From NCBI GenBank assembly GCA_014155705.1, contig JAAEKA010000034.1:1-42300 (forward strand): a stretch of 42,300 bases of DNA. The letters are read 5' to 3'. The DNA comes from Anaerolineae bacterium clx_CAG2 (GTDB lineage Bacteria; Chloroflexota; Anaerolineae; JAAEKA01). Made by a program: the position numbers and the translations under genes. How positions within the stretch are numbered: the first letter of the stretch is position 1; each line of letters opens with the position of its first letter. The notes under the pieces are model-generated. The model was not told the origin of the DNA. It made no database searches and was given only the letters and a program-made list of their open reading frames with translations. Of this stretch, positions 34,176-41,686 are shown piece by piece.

Positions 34176-36407
34176 ATGCGGCTCATGTCCAAGGCTTCTT
34201 TCGCGGACAACCAGCGCGCGCCAGGTGAAGCGCAGCAGTTTCGGGTGATCTTCCAGCCCGCCGGCCGGCAAGGCTTGATTGCGGCTGGAACCAGCCTGCT
34301 GGACGCCGCGCGCCAGTTAGGCGTGGAGATTGAATCGATCTGCGGCGGCCGCCAGACCTGCGCCAAGTGCCAGGTGCGGGTCGAGGAGGGCGCTTTTGCC
34401 CGCTACGGTATCGAGTCGTCAAACCAACACATCACGGGCGAAGGGGAGCGCGAGGCTGCCTATCGCGCGGACAAGGGATTGTTGCCTGGCTGCCGCATGA
34501 GTTGCGATGCACGGGTGCAAGGCGACGTGTTGGTGACGGTGCCCGAAGAGAGCCGGGCCCACAAACAGGTGGTGCGTAAGGCCGCTACGGCGCGGGCGAT
34601 CGAGCTTGATCCGGCCGTGCGGCTGTGTTACGTGGAGCTGCCGCCGGCCAGCCTGGAGGATGAACGCAGCGATTGGGCGCGATTGGCTGACGAGCTGGCT
34701 GTTCGTTTTGGGCTGGAGCGGGATCTCCTGCGCATCGACCCCGCTATTTTGCCCGGCTTGCAGCCCGCGCTGCGCCAGGGACGCGCCCGCACCCCGGCAG
34801 GTGAGATGGTGCATGGCGTCACGGCTTCCCTTTGGCGTGACCACCAAGTGCTTCGCATCCAGCCCGGCTACCACGAGCGGGCCTACGGTGTGGCTGTGGA
34901 CGTAGGCACCACCACCATTGCCGCGCACCTGGCTGAGTTGCGCACCGGGCAGGTGCTGGCTACCGAGAGCTGCATGAACCCGCAGATCAGTTACGGCGAG
35001 GACCTGATGTCGCGCGTTTCCTACATCATGGAGCACGACGATGGCCTGACCACGCTACACCGCGCGGTGATTGAGGCGCTCAATGGCCTGATCGAGGACG
35101 CGACGGCCAGCGCGGGTCTGCGGAGCGACGACGTGACCGACCTGGTGGTGGTGGGCAACACGATTATGCACCACATCTTTTTGGGCATCGACCCGTTGGA
35201 ACTGGGCGGCGCGCCCTTTGCCCCGGCCATCAAAGAGGCCGTGGAGATCAAGGCGCGCGACCTGGGGCTGCGCGTGGGTCGTGGGGCCTATGTCTATGTG
35301 CCGCCGGTGGAGGCTGGCTACGTGGGCGCGGACAACGTAGCGGCCATCGTCGCCGAGGAGCCGCACAAGCGCGACGAGATCACGTTGCTGATCGACGTGG
35401 GCACCAACGGCGAGATCGTGCTGGGCAACCGCCGGCGCCTGCTCTCGGCCTCTTCCCCCACCGGTCCGGCCTTCGAGGGCGCGCAGGTGCGCCACGGCAT
35501 GCGGGCCGCGCCCGGCGCGATCGAGCGGGTGCGCATCGACCCGGCGACGCTGGCGGTGCAGTATAAGGTGATTGGGCGCGAGGGGTGGGTGACTTCGGAT
35601 CTGGCAGGCGGTAAGCTGCAGGTCGCAGGGGATGGGCAAGACCCGTTGAATGCGAAAGAGGCGCGGGAGCTGCGACAGCGGCAGCGCATGCAGGAGCAGA
35701 CATCCGTCAAGGCAGCCGGTATCTGTGGGTCAGGGATTATCGAGGCCATTGCGGAGCTGTTCAAGGCCGGCGTGCTGGATGCTTCGGGCCGTTTCGTGGC
35801 TGATGCGCCGACGCCGCGGCTGGGCTTCGACGGCGCCAAGGGCTATTTCGTGCTGGCCTGGCCGCACGAGACCAGCACCGGCCGCGAGATTGTGGTACAC
35901 AGCGACGACATTCGGGCGATCCAACTGGCCAAGGCCGCGCTTTATGCCGGGTCCAAGTTGCTGATGCGGCATTACGGCTTGGCTGAGGTTGATCGCATTG
36001 TGCTGGCCGGCGCGTTCGGCTCCTACATCGATCCGGAGCATGCCATGATCCTGGGTCTGATCCCTGACTGCAATCTGGAGCACGTCATGGCCGTAGGCAA
36101 CGCGGCCGGCGACGGTGCGTTGTTGATGCTGCTTAGCCGCGCCAAGCGACTGGAAGCGGCTGAGTTGGCTGGTCAGATTGACCACATTCAAACCGCTACC
36201 GACCCCTATTTTCAGGACGAGTTCGTGGGCGCCATCGCCATACCCCACGCCAGCGATCCCTTCCCGCACCTCGCGCCGATTTTGGCCCCGGCTGAGGCCC
36301 TGCGCATCGTGCGACCGGCGCCGGCCGGCAACGGCAGCAGTTCCAATGGCGCCCAACGCGCCCAACGCCGCAGCGAACGCCAGGATCGGCGCAGCCAAAA
36401 AGTCTAA
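34176..36407 (+). CDS. RACo-type corrinoid activation protein (2Fe-2S ferredoxin domain + ASKHA ATPase domain)
   Basis: A 743-residue protein that would reduce inactive cob(II)alamin proteins back to cob(I) with energy from ATP. The N-terminal ferredoxin domain has Cys56, Cys62, Cys65 (ICGGRQTCAKC) and a fourth cysteine at 106 (LPGCRMSC). After a linker, the C-terminal DUF4445/ASKHA part shows phosphate-binding motifs AVDVGTTTIAAHLAEL and LLIDVGTNGEIVLGN and the end motif VLAGAFGSYIDPEHAM. It begins with an ATG after AGGA; a second ATG at 34185 is possible. A corrinoid protein follows after 15 bp, and the homocysteine methyltransferase beyond that, so this activator serves that system. The promoter lies at 33969-33997. 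Confidence 0.92.
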   Translation: MRLMSKASFADNQRAPGEAQQFRVIFQPAGRQGLIAAGTSLLDAARQLGVEIESICGGRQTCAKCQVRVEEGAFARYGIESSNQHITGEGEREAAYRADKGLLPGCRMSCDARVQGDVLVTVPEESRAHKQVVRKAATARAIELDPAVRLCYVELPPASLEDERSDWARLADELAVRFGLERDLLRIDPAILPGLQPALRQGRARTPAGEMVHGVTASLWRDHQVLRIQPGYHERAYGVAVDVGTTTIAAHLAELRTGQVLATESCMNPQISYGEDLMSRVSYIMEHDDGLTTLHRAVIEALNGLIEDATASAGLRSDDVTDLVVVGNTIMHHIFLGIDPLELGGAPFAPAIKEAVEIKARDLGLRVGRGAYVYVPPVEAGYVGADNVAAIVAEEPHKRDEITLLIDVGTNGEIVLGNRRRLLSASSPTGPAFEGAQVRHGMRAAPGAIERVRIDPATLAVQYKVIGREGWVTSDLAGGKLQVAGDGQDPLNAKEARELRQRQRMQEQTSVKAAGICGSGIIEAIAELFKAGVLDASGRFVADAPTPRLGFDGAKGYFVLAWPHETSTGREIVVHSDDIRAIQLAKAALYAGSKLLMRHYGLAEVDRIVLAGAFGSYIDPEHAMILGLIPDCNLEHVMAVGNAAGDGALLMLLSRAKRLEAAELAGQIDHIQTATDPYFQDEFVGAIAIPHASDPFPHLAPILAPAEALRIVRPAPAGNGSSSNGAQRAQRRSERQDRRSQKV

Positions 36408-36422
36408 AACACAGGATAAGCT

Positions 36423-37118
36423 ATGAACAACAACGATTTTGACAGCCTGCCCGAAGCATTGCAGGATCTCTACATCAAGATGCAGGACGATCTCTACGAC
36501 GGACTGAAGGACGATGTCGTCGAGGCCACGGTCGAGGCGCTGGACCAGTGGGGCCAGGAGCCGGCCGACATCTTACAGCTTGGGCTGGTGGCCGGCATGG
36601 ACATTGTCGGCGAGGACTTCCGCGATGGCATTCTCTTTGTGCCCGAGGTGCTGTTGGCGGCCAAGGCCATGAAGGGCGCGATGGAAATCCTGCGCCCATT
36701 GCTAACCGAGGTCAAAGATGTGGATCGCCAGGGTACCGTAGTGATCGGTACGGTCAAGGGCGACATCCACGACATCGGCAAGAACCTGGTAGGTATGATG
36801 CTGGAGGGCGCCGGTTTCGAGGTCGTCAATCTGGGCATCAATGTGGACGCCGACCAGTTCCTGGCCGCGCTGCGCGAGCACAACGCCGACATTCTGGGCA
36901 TGTCCGCACTGCTGACCACCACTATGCCCTACATGCGCACCGTTATTCAGCGACTGCGCGACGAGGGCCTGCGCGAGCGCACCATCGTTCTGGTGGGCGG
37001 CGCGCCATTGACCTCCGCTTTTGCCGAGGACATCGGCGCCGACCGCTACTGCGAGGATGCAGCCGTCGCTGTGGAGGCGGCTAAGGCGTTGATGGAGATC
37101 AAACGGCGTAAAGCGTAA
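36423..37118 (+). CDS. Corrinoid (B12-binding) methyltransferase protein, MtbC/MttC type
   Basis: A 231-residue protein with an N-terminal helical cap (about 1-90, GLVAGMDIVGEDFRDGILFVPEVLLAAKAMK) and a Rossmann B12 domain. The cobalt-ligand motif is GDIHDIGKN (His116), followed by LVGGAPLTSAF. It carries the methyl group between a donor methyltransferase and an acceptor. AGGATAAGCT precedes the ATG. The activator is encoded upstream and the likely acceptor enzyme downstream. A donor-specific methyltransferase (such as MttB or MtgB type) is absent, so the donor is unknown. The last codons and the TAA lie in the repeat at 37107-37195. Confidence 0.94.
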   Translation: MNNNDFDSLPEALQDLYIKMQDDLYDGLKDDVVEATVEALDQWGQEPADILQLGLVAGMDIVGEDFRDGILFVPEVLLAAKAMKGAMEILRPLLTEVKDVDRQGTVVIGTVKGDIHDIGKNLVGMMLEGAGFEVVNLGINVDADQFLAALREHNADILGMSALLTTTMPYMRTVIQRLRDEGLRERTIVLVGGAPLTSAFAEDIGADRYCEDAAVAVEAAKALMEIKRRKA

Positions 37119-37195
37119 CTCGTAACTGGTTTCTGCGCATGCGGAGATTTCGCCGCTGGCAGACTTCCGAGTTATGTGTTACGCATTACGTGCCA
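37107..37195. repeat. CGTAATGCGTAAC-family intergenic inverted repeat, copy 3
   Basis: GCGTAAAGCGTAACTCGTAACTGG at one end is inverted as CCGAGTTATGTGTTACGCATTACGTGCC at the other, between the corrinoid and methyltransferase genes. The corrinoid TAA (37116-37118) is inside the left arm. Confidence 0.7.
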
Positions 37196-37211
37196 AGCAT
37201 CAGGAGTTCAC

Positions 37212-38201
37212 ATGGCAGACAGATTGTTCGAGTTGCTGGAGCGCAAGGGACTGGTGCTGGGCGATGGCGCGATGGGCACCATGTTGCAGCTTGCAGGGCT
37301 GACCGATGGCGGCGCGCCGGAGCTGTGGAACGTGGCCCGTCCGGACGTGGTGCGGGCTATCTACCAGGGCTACGCTGACGCGGGCAGCGACATCATCACC
37401 ACCAACAGCTTCGGCGGCACCCGCTATCGGCTCAAGTTGCATCACCTGCAAGAGCGGGTCTTCGAGTTGAACCAGGCCGCGGCCGCGCTGGCCCGTGAGG
37501 TAGCCGGCGCTGACAGGCTGGTGGCCGGCTCGATGGGGCCTACCGGCGAGTTGATGGAGCCGCTGGGTCCGCTCACTCTGGACGACGCGCGCACGGCCTT
37601 CGCCGAGCAGGCGGCCGGACTGGCCGCCGGCGGCGTGGACTTCTTCCTGGTGGAGACCATGAGCTCGTTGGACGAGGTGCAGGCGGCCCTGGAGGGCGCA
37701 CGCGCGGCCAGCGACCTGCCTGTGGTCGTGACCATGACCTTCGACACCAACTATCGCACCATGATGGGTGTGACTCCGGCCCAGGCTGTGCAGACGTTGC
37801 ACGATTGGGGCGTGACCGTGGTCGGCGCCAACTGTGGCAACGGCCCGGCCGAGATCGAACGCATCATGACCGAGATGGCTCAGGCGCGGCCGGAAGGCGT
37901 GGTGTTGATGGCCCAGTCTAACGCCGGCCTGCCCCGCTGGCGTGACGGCGATATCTCCTACGACGGCACGCCGGAGGTGATGGCCGACTACACGCGGCGT
38001 ATGCGCGCCCTGGGCGTGCAGGTCATCGGCGCCTGTTGTGGCAGCACGCCCGATCACCTGGCCGCTATGCGTACGGCGCTGGACGGCCCGCCGCTGGCGC
38101 ACTACGAACCGGCTTTCGACGTCAGCGCGCTGCAAGGCAAGCCTGTCAGCGATTCGACTGCGCGACGAGCAGCACGGCGCGCACAGCGGGCCGAGACCTA
38201 G
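37212..38201 (+). CDS. Homocysteine S-methyltransferase family protein
   Basis: A 329-residue TIM-barrel enzyme starting at an ATG after AGGAG (37202-37206). It shows GDGAMGTML, TNSFGGTRYRL, ETMSSLDE and the zinc ligands in GANCGNG (Cys208) and IGACCGSTPDH (Cys275, Cys276). The family makes methionine from homocysteine. It is the third gene after the activator and the corrinoid protein, so methyl-cobamide is the probable methyl source. This fits the N-terminal module of MetH split off as a free protein. The full MetH with a folate domain is not here. The tail after residue 300 (RRAARRAQRAET) is basic and probably disordered. Confidence 0.92.
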   Translation: MADRLFELLERKGLVLGDGAMGTMLQLAGLTDGGAPELWNVARPDVVRAIYQGYADAGSDIITTNSFGGTRYRLKLHHLQERVFELNQAAAALAREVAGADRLVAGSMGPTGELMEPLGPLTLDDARTAFAEQAAGLAAGGVDFFLVETMSSLDEVQAALEGARAASDLPVVVTMTFDTNYRTMMGVTPAQAVQTLHDWGVTVVGANCGNGPAEIERIMTEMAQARPEGVVLMAQSNAGLPRWRDGDISYDGTPEVMADYTRRMRALGVQVIGACCGSTPDHLAAMRTALDGPPLAHYEPAFDVSALQGKPVSDSTARRAARRAQRAET

Positions 38202-38225
38202 CTCTGTAAAGACGGTGAACGAATT

Positions 38226-38546
38226 ATGCAAAGCTTGATCGCGCGACTACAGCGCAAAGATGTGATTCTGCGACTCGTGTTGCTGGCGGCGGCGCTGTTG
38301 GCGGCGCTGCTGTTGGCCAACGTGGCAGCCGCGCTGTTGGCGGTCTGGCGGCTGGATCCAGGCGCAACCGTTCCTGGCCCCTGGAACGATCTGTTCAACG
38401 CCAACCGGGCGACGCAGCGCAGTGACACTCTGGCCCTGCTGGGTCTGGCAGTCTTCGGCGGCGCAGCTCTGGCCTGCCTGGTCTTTTTCCTGGAGTGGGC
38501 CGGCAGGTCGCTGTGGGCTGTGCTGCAAGATGTCGTTCGTAAGTAG
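38226..38546 (+). CDS. Small two-helix membrane protein, unknown function
   Basis: A 106-residue frame with GGTGA 8 nt before its ATG. Residues about 14-41 (ILRLVLLAAALLAALLLANVAAALLAVW) and 68-90 (LALLGLAVFGGAALACLVFFLEWAG) are membrane segments joined by a polar loop (DPGATVPGPWNDLFNANRATQRSD). There are no known motifs. It lies 24 bp after the homocysteine methyltransferase stop and before fdhD, on the same strand, so it may be read with either. I do not recognise a family. Confidence 0.65.
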   Translation: MQSLIARLQRKDVILRLVLLAAALLAALLLANVAAALLAVWRLDPGATVPGPWNDLFNANRATQRSDTLALLGLAVFGGAALACLVFFLEWAGRSLWAVLQDVVRK

Positions 38547-38623
38547 AACGTGGCGCTCTGGTTGGTTTCGCAGACTGGCGCACCAAAATCAACGCAGGCG
38601 CGCATCACACAACGAGGTGACGC

Positions 38624-39391
38624 ATGGAAGGCGCTTTTCCCTGGCGGTATAGCCGTTGGGAATCGGGCAAGAACTCGACAGTCGATGGCCAGGTGATCGA
38701 CGAGGGCTTGGTGCGCATCCATGTCAATGGCCTGGAGCTGGCGACCTTCATGTGCACCCCGCGCGACCTGGATTTGCTGGCTCTGGGCTTCTTGCGGGCC
38801 GAGGGCGTCATCCAGGGCCGCCAGGACGTGCGCCTGCTGCAGGTTTGTCCCAGCCAGACCTGCGTGGACGTGTGGCTGCGGGATGGCGCTGTGGAGCTGC
38901 CCGGCCGGCCGATCCTCACCTCAGGCTGCGGCGGCGGCGTGACTTTCGACGACCTGAGCCAGCGCGTGCCGCCGCTGACGTCGGAGCGGCGGGTTCAGCC
39001 GCAGCAGATCCTGGATGGCATGAGCGAGTTGATCGCGACGGCGGCGCTCTACAGCGAGACGCGCGGTGTGCATACGTCGGGCCTGAGCGACGGCCAACGT
39101 CTCCTTGCCACGGCTGAAGACGTGGGCCGCCACAACACCATCGACAAGCTGTGGGGCCATTGCCTACAGCACGACATCGATCCGGCCGGACGCCTGTTGC
39201 TGGCCACCGGCCGCATCAGTTCAGAAATGCTCAACAAGGCAGCGAAGATGGGCGTGCCGGCGGTCGCCAGCCGAACCTCGCCCACCAGCCTGAGCGTGCG
39301 TCTGGCTCAGGAGTGGAACATTTTGCTGATCGGCTACGTGCGCGGCCGCAGCTTCAACGTCTACGCCAGCAACTGGCGGCTAACCCTCTAG
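38624..39391 (+). CDS. fdhD: Formate dehydrogenase accessory sulfurtransferase FdhD
   Basis: FdhD passes sulfur from a cysteine desulfurase to the Mo/W cofactor of formate dehydrogenase. The 255-residue protein has LRAEGVIQ, the key cysteine in TSGCGGGVTF (Cys102), the ETRGVHTSGL and EDVGRHNTIDKLWG motifs and the cofactor-binding ATGRISSEMLNKAAKMGVPAVASRTSPTS region. GAGGTG precedes the ATG. The neighbouring corrinoid genes and a cysteine desulfurase elsewhere in the window fit a one-carbon-metabolising organism. The dehydrogenase itself is not in the window. Single-cysteine SGCGGG forms are common in the family. Confidence 0.94.
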   Translation: MEGAFPWRYSRWESGKNSTVDGQVIDEGLVRIHVNGLELATFMCTPRDLDLLALGFLRAEGVIQGRQDVRLLQVCPSQTCVDVWLRDGAVELPGRPILTSGCGGGVTFDDLSQRVPPLTSERRVQPQQILDGMSELIATAALYSETRGVHTSGLSDGQRLLATAEDVGRHNTIDKLWGHCLQHDIDPAGRLLLATGRISSEMLNKAAKMGVPAVASRTSPTSLSVRLAQEWNILLIGYVRGRSFNVYASNWRLTL

Positions 39392-39406
39392 ATTGTGTGA
39401 CTAACC

Positions 39407-40381
39407 ATGACTGAACACGGCAACCGGCAACAGCTATTCGAAGAACTGATCAACGCACGGCGCGAGCTGATGCGTTCCATGATGTTCCTAAGCGAGCAGG
39501 AGGCTTTGGCCTGCGGCGGCGGCAACGATTGGTGCGTTCGGGATGCGATCAGCCACATCACAGCGCGCGAGTGTACGGCTTTGGCTGCGGCCCAGCACCT
39601 GGTGGAAGAGGGCGATCCCCATTTCCCTGACCCGCTGGGCGACGAGGAGTTCAACCGGGCCGCCGTGCGCCGTCGGCGCGATCTAGCCTTGGCCGACGTA
39701 ATCGATGAGTTGGACGGCACGCGCAGGCAGGTGCTGCGTTACACGCGCAAGATGCACAACAATGAGCTCTATGGCGGATTTCCTGTGCGGGCCACGGGCG
39801 AGACCAGGAGCGTGGCCGATGTGCTGCACGATCTGGTGGAGCACGACTATCTGCATGCGGCCGAGATTTGGCGGCGGCGGGCGCAGAACGGCCTGCTGCA
39901 CCGGGTCGAGTTTCGCTTCATCATCAGCGACGAGCGCAACCGTTTCCTGAACGCGCTGGGCGGCATGTTCGAGCAGGACATGTTTTCGGTGGAGGTGTGC
40001 GGCTACTGGACGGTCAAGGATGTCATGGCCCACATGCTGAGTTGGGATGAAGAGATTCTGCGCACGGCCGAGCACTGGACCGAAGAGCGACCCTGGCAGT
40101 ACGGCGCACACTACGACGATGAGTGGAACGAGATCGAAGTGGCCCAGCGGGCTGACATGGACGTGATCGCGTTGGCTGATGGGCTGGCCACACTGCATCG
40201 CAGGTTGCTGCAAACCTTTGACGCGCTGCATGACGCAGACCTGGCAGTTATGTCGGTGGCGCCTTGGGGCGAGCGTATGTCGCTGCTCAGCTTCCTCTAC
40301 GAGATGGCGCTGCACAACTCGGCCCACCGCAAGGACCTGGAGGCGCTGCGCCGGCCCGCGCGCGGCAGCAGGAAGCGGTGA
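39407..40381 (+). CDS. Tandem DinB/DUF664-like protein
   Basis: The 324 residues fall into two similar four-helix units. Unit 1 (about 5-160) has SHITAREC and VEHDYLHAAEIW; unit 2 (about 170-320) has MAHMLSWDEEIL and HNSAHRKDL. These His positions match the metal-binding triads of the DinB/YfiT-like superfamily. Most members have one unit, so this is a fusion of two. Proteins of this type bind a metal and often use thiol cofactors; the substrate is unknown. It starts 15 bp after fdhD, probably in one operon. The Arg/Lys end (RPARGSRKR) suggests a cytoplasmic location, and no signal is seen. Confidence 0.83.
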   Translation: MTEHGNRQQLFEELINARRELMRSMMFLSEQEALACGGGNDWCVRDAISHITARECTALAAAQHLVEEGDPHFPDPLGDEEFNRAAVRRRRDLALADVIDELDGTRRQVLRYTRKMHNNELYGGFPVRATGETRSVADVLHDLVEHDYLHAAEIWRRRAQNGLLHRVEFRFIISDERNRFLNALGGMFEQDMFSVEVCGYWTVKDVMAHMLSWDEEILRTAEHWTEERPWQYGAHYDDEWNEIEVAQRADMDVIALADGLATLHRRLLQTFDALHDADLAVMSVAPWGERMSLLSFLYEMALHNSAHRKDLEALRRPARGSRKR

Positions 40382-40412
40382 CAAGGTTCGTAGCCCGCGC
40401 GAGGTGGCGCCA

Positions 40413-40958
40413 ATGATGCCCATTTTTCTGTTGGCCGGCGGCCCGGCGGTCGGCAAGAGCACGACGGCCGCTGCATTGGCCGCTCGGTTTCCCAAGAGCA
40501 TCCATATTCCGGTGGATGCCGTGCGCGACATGGTTGTATCTGGCCAGGCGTTGCCAGGCGCCGACTGGAGCCAGGAACTGGTCGAGCAACTGGTTGTGGC
40601 GCGGGAATGCGCGGTCACGATGGCGTTGGCCTACCATCGGGCCGGCTTTGCCGTGGTCATTGACGACTTTTGGGATCCGAACAGCGGGCTGGCTGAGTAC
40701 ACGCCGTTGTTCAGCCATCCGCAGGCGTGCAGAGTTCTGCTCTACCCCAGTCGGGACGCGGCTCGCGACCGCAACCGGCAGCGCTCCGGCCCCGGCGTCG
40801 CCGCCGACTACATCGATGACGGCATCCGGCTGGTCTACGAGCATCTGGACGCCGTCGTAGGCAATCTGGCGGCGCAGGGCTGGTGGGTGCTGGACACGTC
40901 GGAGCTGGGCCTGGAGGATGTGGTGCAGGAAATCCTGATGCGAGCTGGGAGTCGCTGA
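40413..40958 (+). CDS. P-loop ATPase/kinase-like protein
   Basis: 181 residues starting at an ATG 6 nt after GAGGTG; a longer frame from 40179 runs through the upstream gene and is rejected. The Walker A motif is LLAGGPAVGKST near the start. VVIDDFWDP acts as a Walker B-like segment. YPSRDAARDRNRQR contains the basic residues expected in a lid of adenylate/gluconate-kinase-like or AAA_33 proteins. The size fits this group of small-molecule or nucleic-acid-end kinases. The substrate is unknown. It lies 31 bp after the DinB gene and probably shares its transcript. Confidence 0.83.
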   Translation: MMPIFLLAGGPAVGKSTTAAALAARFPKSIHIPVDAVRDMVVSGQALPGADWSQELVEQLVVARECAVTMALAYHRAGFAVVIDDFWDPNSGLAEYTPLFSHPQACRVLLYPSRDAARDRNRQRSGPGVAADYIDDGIRLVYEHLDAVVGNLAAQGWWVLDTSELGLEDVVQEILMRAGSR

Positions 40959-41025
40959 CACAGGTCAGGCCATCTGCACGATCTACCTCACAGCAGATCT
41001 GTGGATTTGTGATGCAGTACCGAAC

Positions 41026-41037
41026 TATGGTACCATA
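41026..41037. promoter_or_regulatory. 12-bp palindrome over the hicA start, candidate HicB operator
   Basis: TATGGTACCATA is a perfect palindrome. Its last A is the A of the hicA ATG, and its first half TATGGT could be the -10 box. The HicB encoded below has a DNA-binding C-terminus, so autorepression here is plausible. Confidence 0.5.
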
Positions 41038-41291
41038 TGAAGCGCAAGCATCAAAAGACACTCGAACTGATTTTCGCGCGACCCACCAGCGGCAGCATCA
41101 ACTGGGCAGATATAGAAGCGCTTTTTGTTGAGCTTGGCGCCGAGATCAGTCAACGAGAGGGCTCCCGCATCGGTGTTAGGCTATTTGGAGAGAGAAGGGT
41201 GTTTCACAGGCCGCATCCTTCACCCGACACCGACAAGGGAGCAGTGGCGAGTATTCGCAAATGGTTGAAAGAAAACGGAGTCGAGCCATGA
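41037..41291 (+). CDS. hicA: HicA-family toxin of a type II toxin-antitoxin pair
   Basis: An 84-residue protein similar to the KRKHQKTLELIFARPTSGSINWADIEAL form of HicA, with a double-stranded RNA-binding-like fold and the conserved ending GERRVFHRPHP ... GAVASIRKWLKENGV. HicA toxins cleave mRNA. In many families a histidine sits in a GSH motif; here the sequence is GSRIGVRLF, a variant common in this subgroup. There is no Shine-Dalgarno sequence. The TGA overlaps the hicB ATG (ATGA), so the two are translationally coupled. Confidence 0.9.
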   Translation: MKRKHQKTLELIFARPTSGSINWADIEALFVELGAEISQREGSRIGVRLFGERRVFHRPHPSPDTDKGAVASIRKWLKENGVEP

Positions 41292-41626
41292 TGAACATCA
41301 TCGAGATCAACGGTTTTCGCGCCGTCGTGCAGTATGATCCAGAGATCGACATGTTGCGCGGTGAATTCATCGGCCTCAACGGAGGCGCCGATTTCTACGC
41401 CAAGGATATCGATAGCCTGCGCCGCGAGGGGGAGATTTCGTTGCAGGTCTTCTTGGACATGTGCAGGGAGGATGGGGTGGAGCCGCGTAAGGAGTACTCG
41501 GGCAAGTTCAACCTGCGTGTCTCGCCACAGTTGCACGCAGCAGTTGTCACCAAAGCCGCGGCCGATGGAAAGAGTCTGAACCAGTGGGTGGCTGACGTAT
41601 TGGATCGATCGTTACATGCCTATTGA
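41288..41626 (+). CDS. hicB: HicB-family antitoxin
   Basis: A 112-residue protein. The N-terminal HicB domain (YDPEIDMLRGEFIGLNGGADFYA, then SLRREGEISLQVFLDMCREDG) neutralises HicA. The C-terminal part (FNLRVSPQLHAAVVTKAAADGKSLNQWVADVLDRSL) is a ribbon-helix-helix DNA-binding domain, consistent with autorepression at the hicA start. The ATG at 41288 overlaps the hicA stop; a longer frame from 41261 is rejected for this reason. Confidence 0.92.
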   Translation: MMNIIEINGFRAVVQYDPEIDMLRGEFIGLNGGADFYAKDIDSLRREGEISLQVFLDMCREDGVEPRKEYSGKFNLRVSPQLHAAVVTKAAADGKSLNQWVADVLDRSLHAY

Positions 41627-41686
41627 CCGAGATTATTCAAATGATGGGAGGGAGCTAACTCGCGACGAGAGCGCTTCAACCCTGCC

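Noticed and set aside
37200..38231. 343-codon minus-strand frame opposite the homocysteine methyltransferase
   Set aside because: Antisense to a gene with intact zinc ligands and a good ribosome-binding site.
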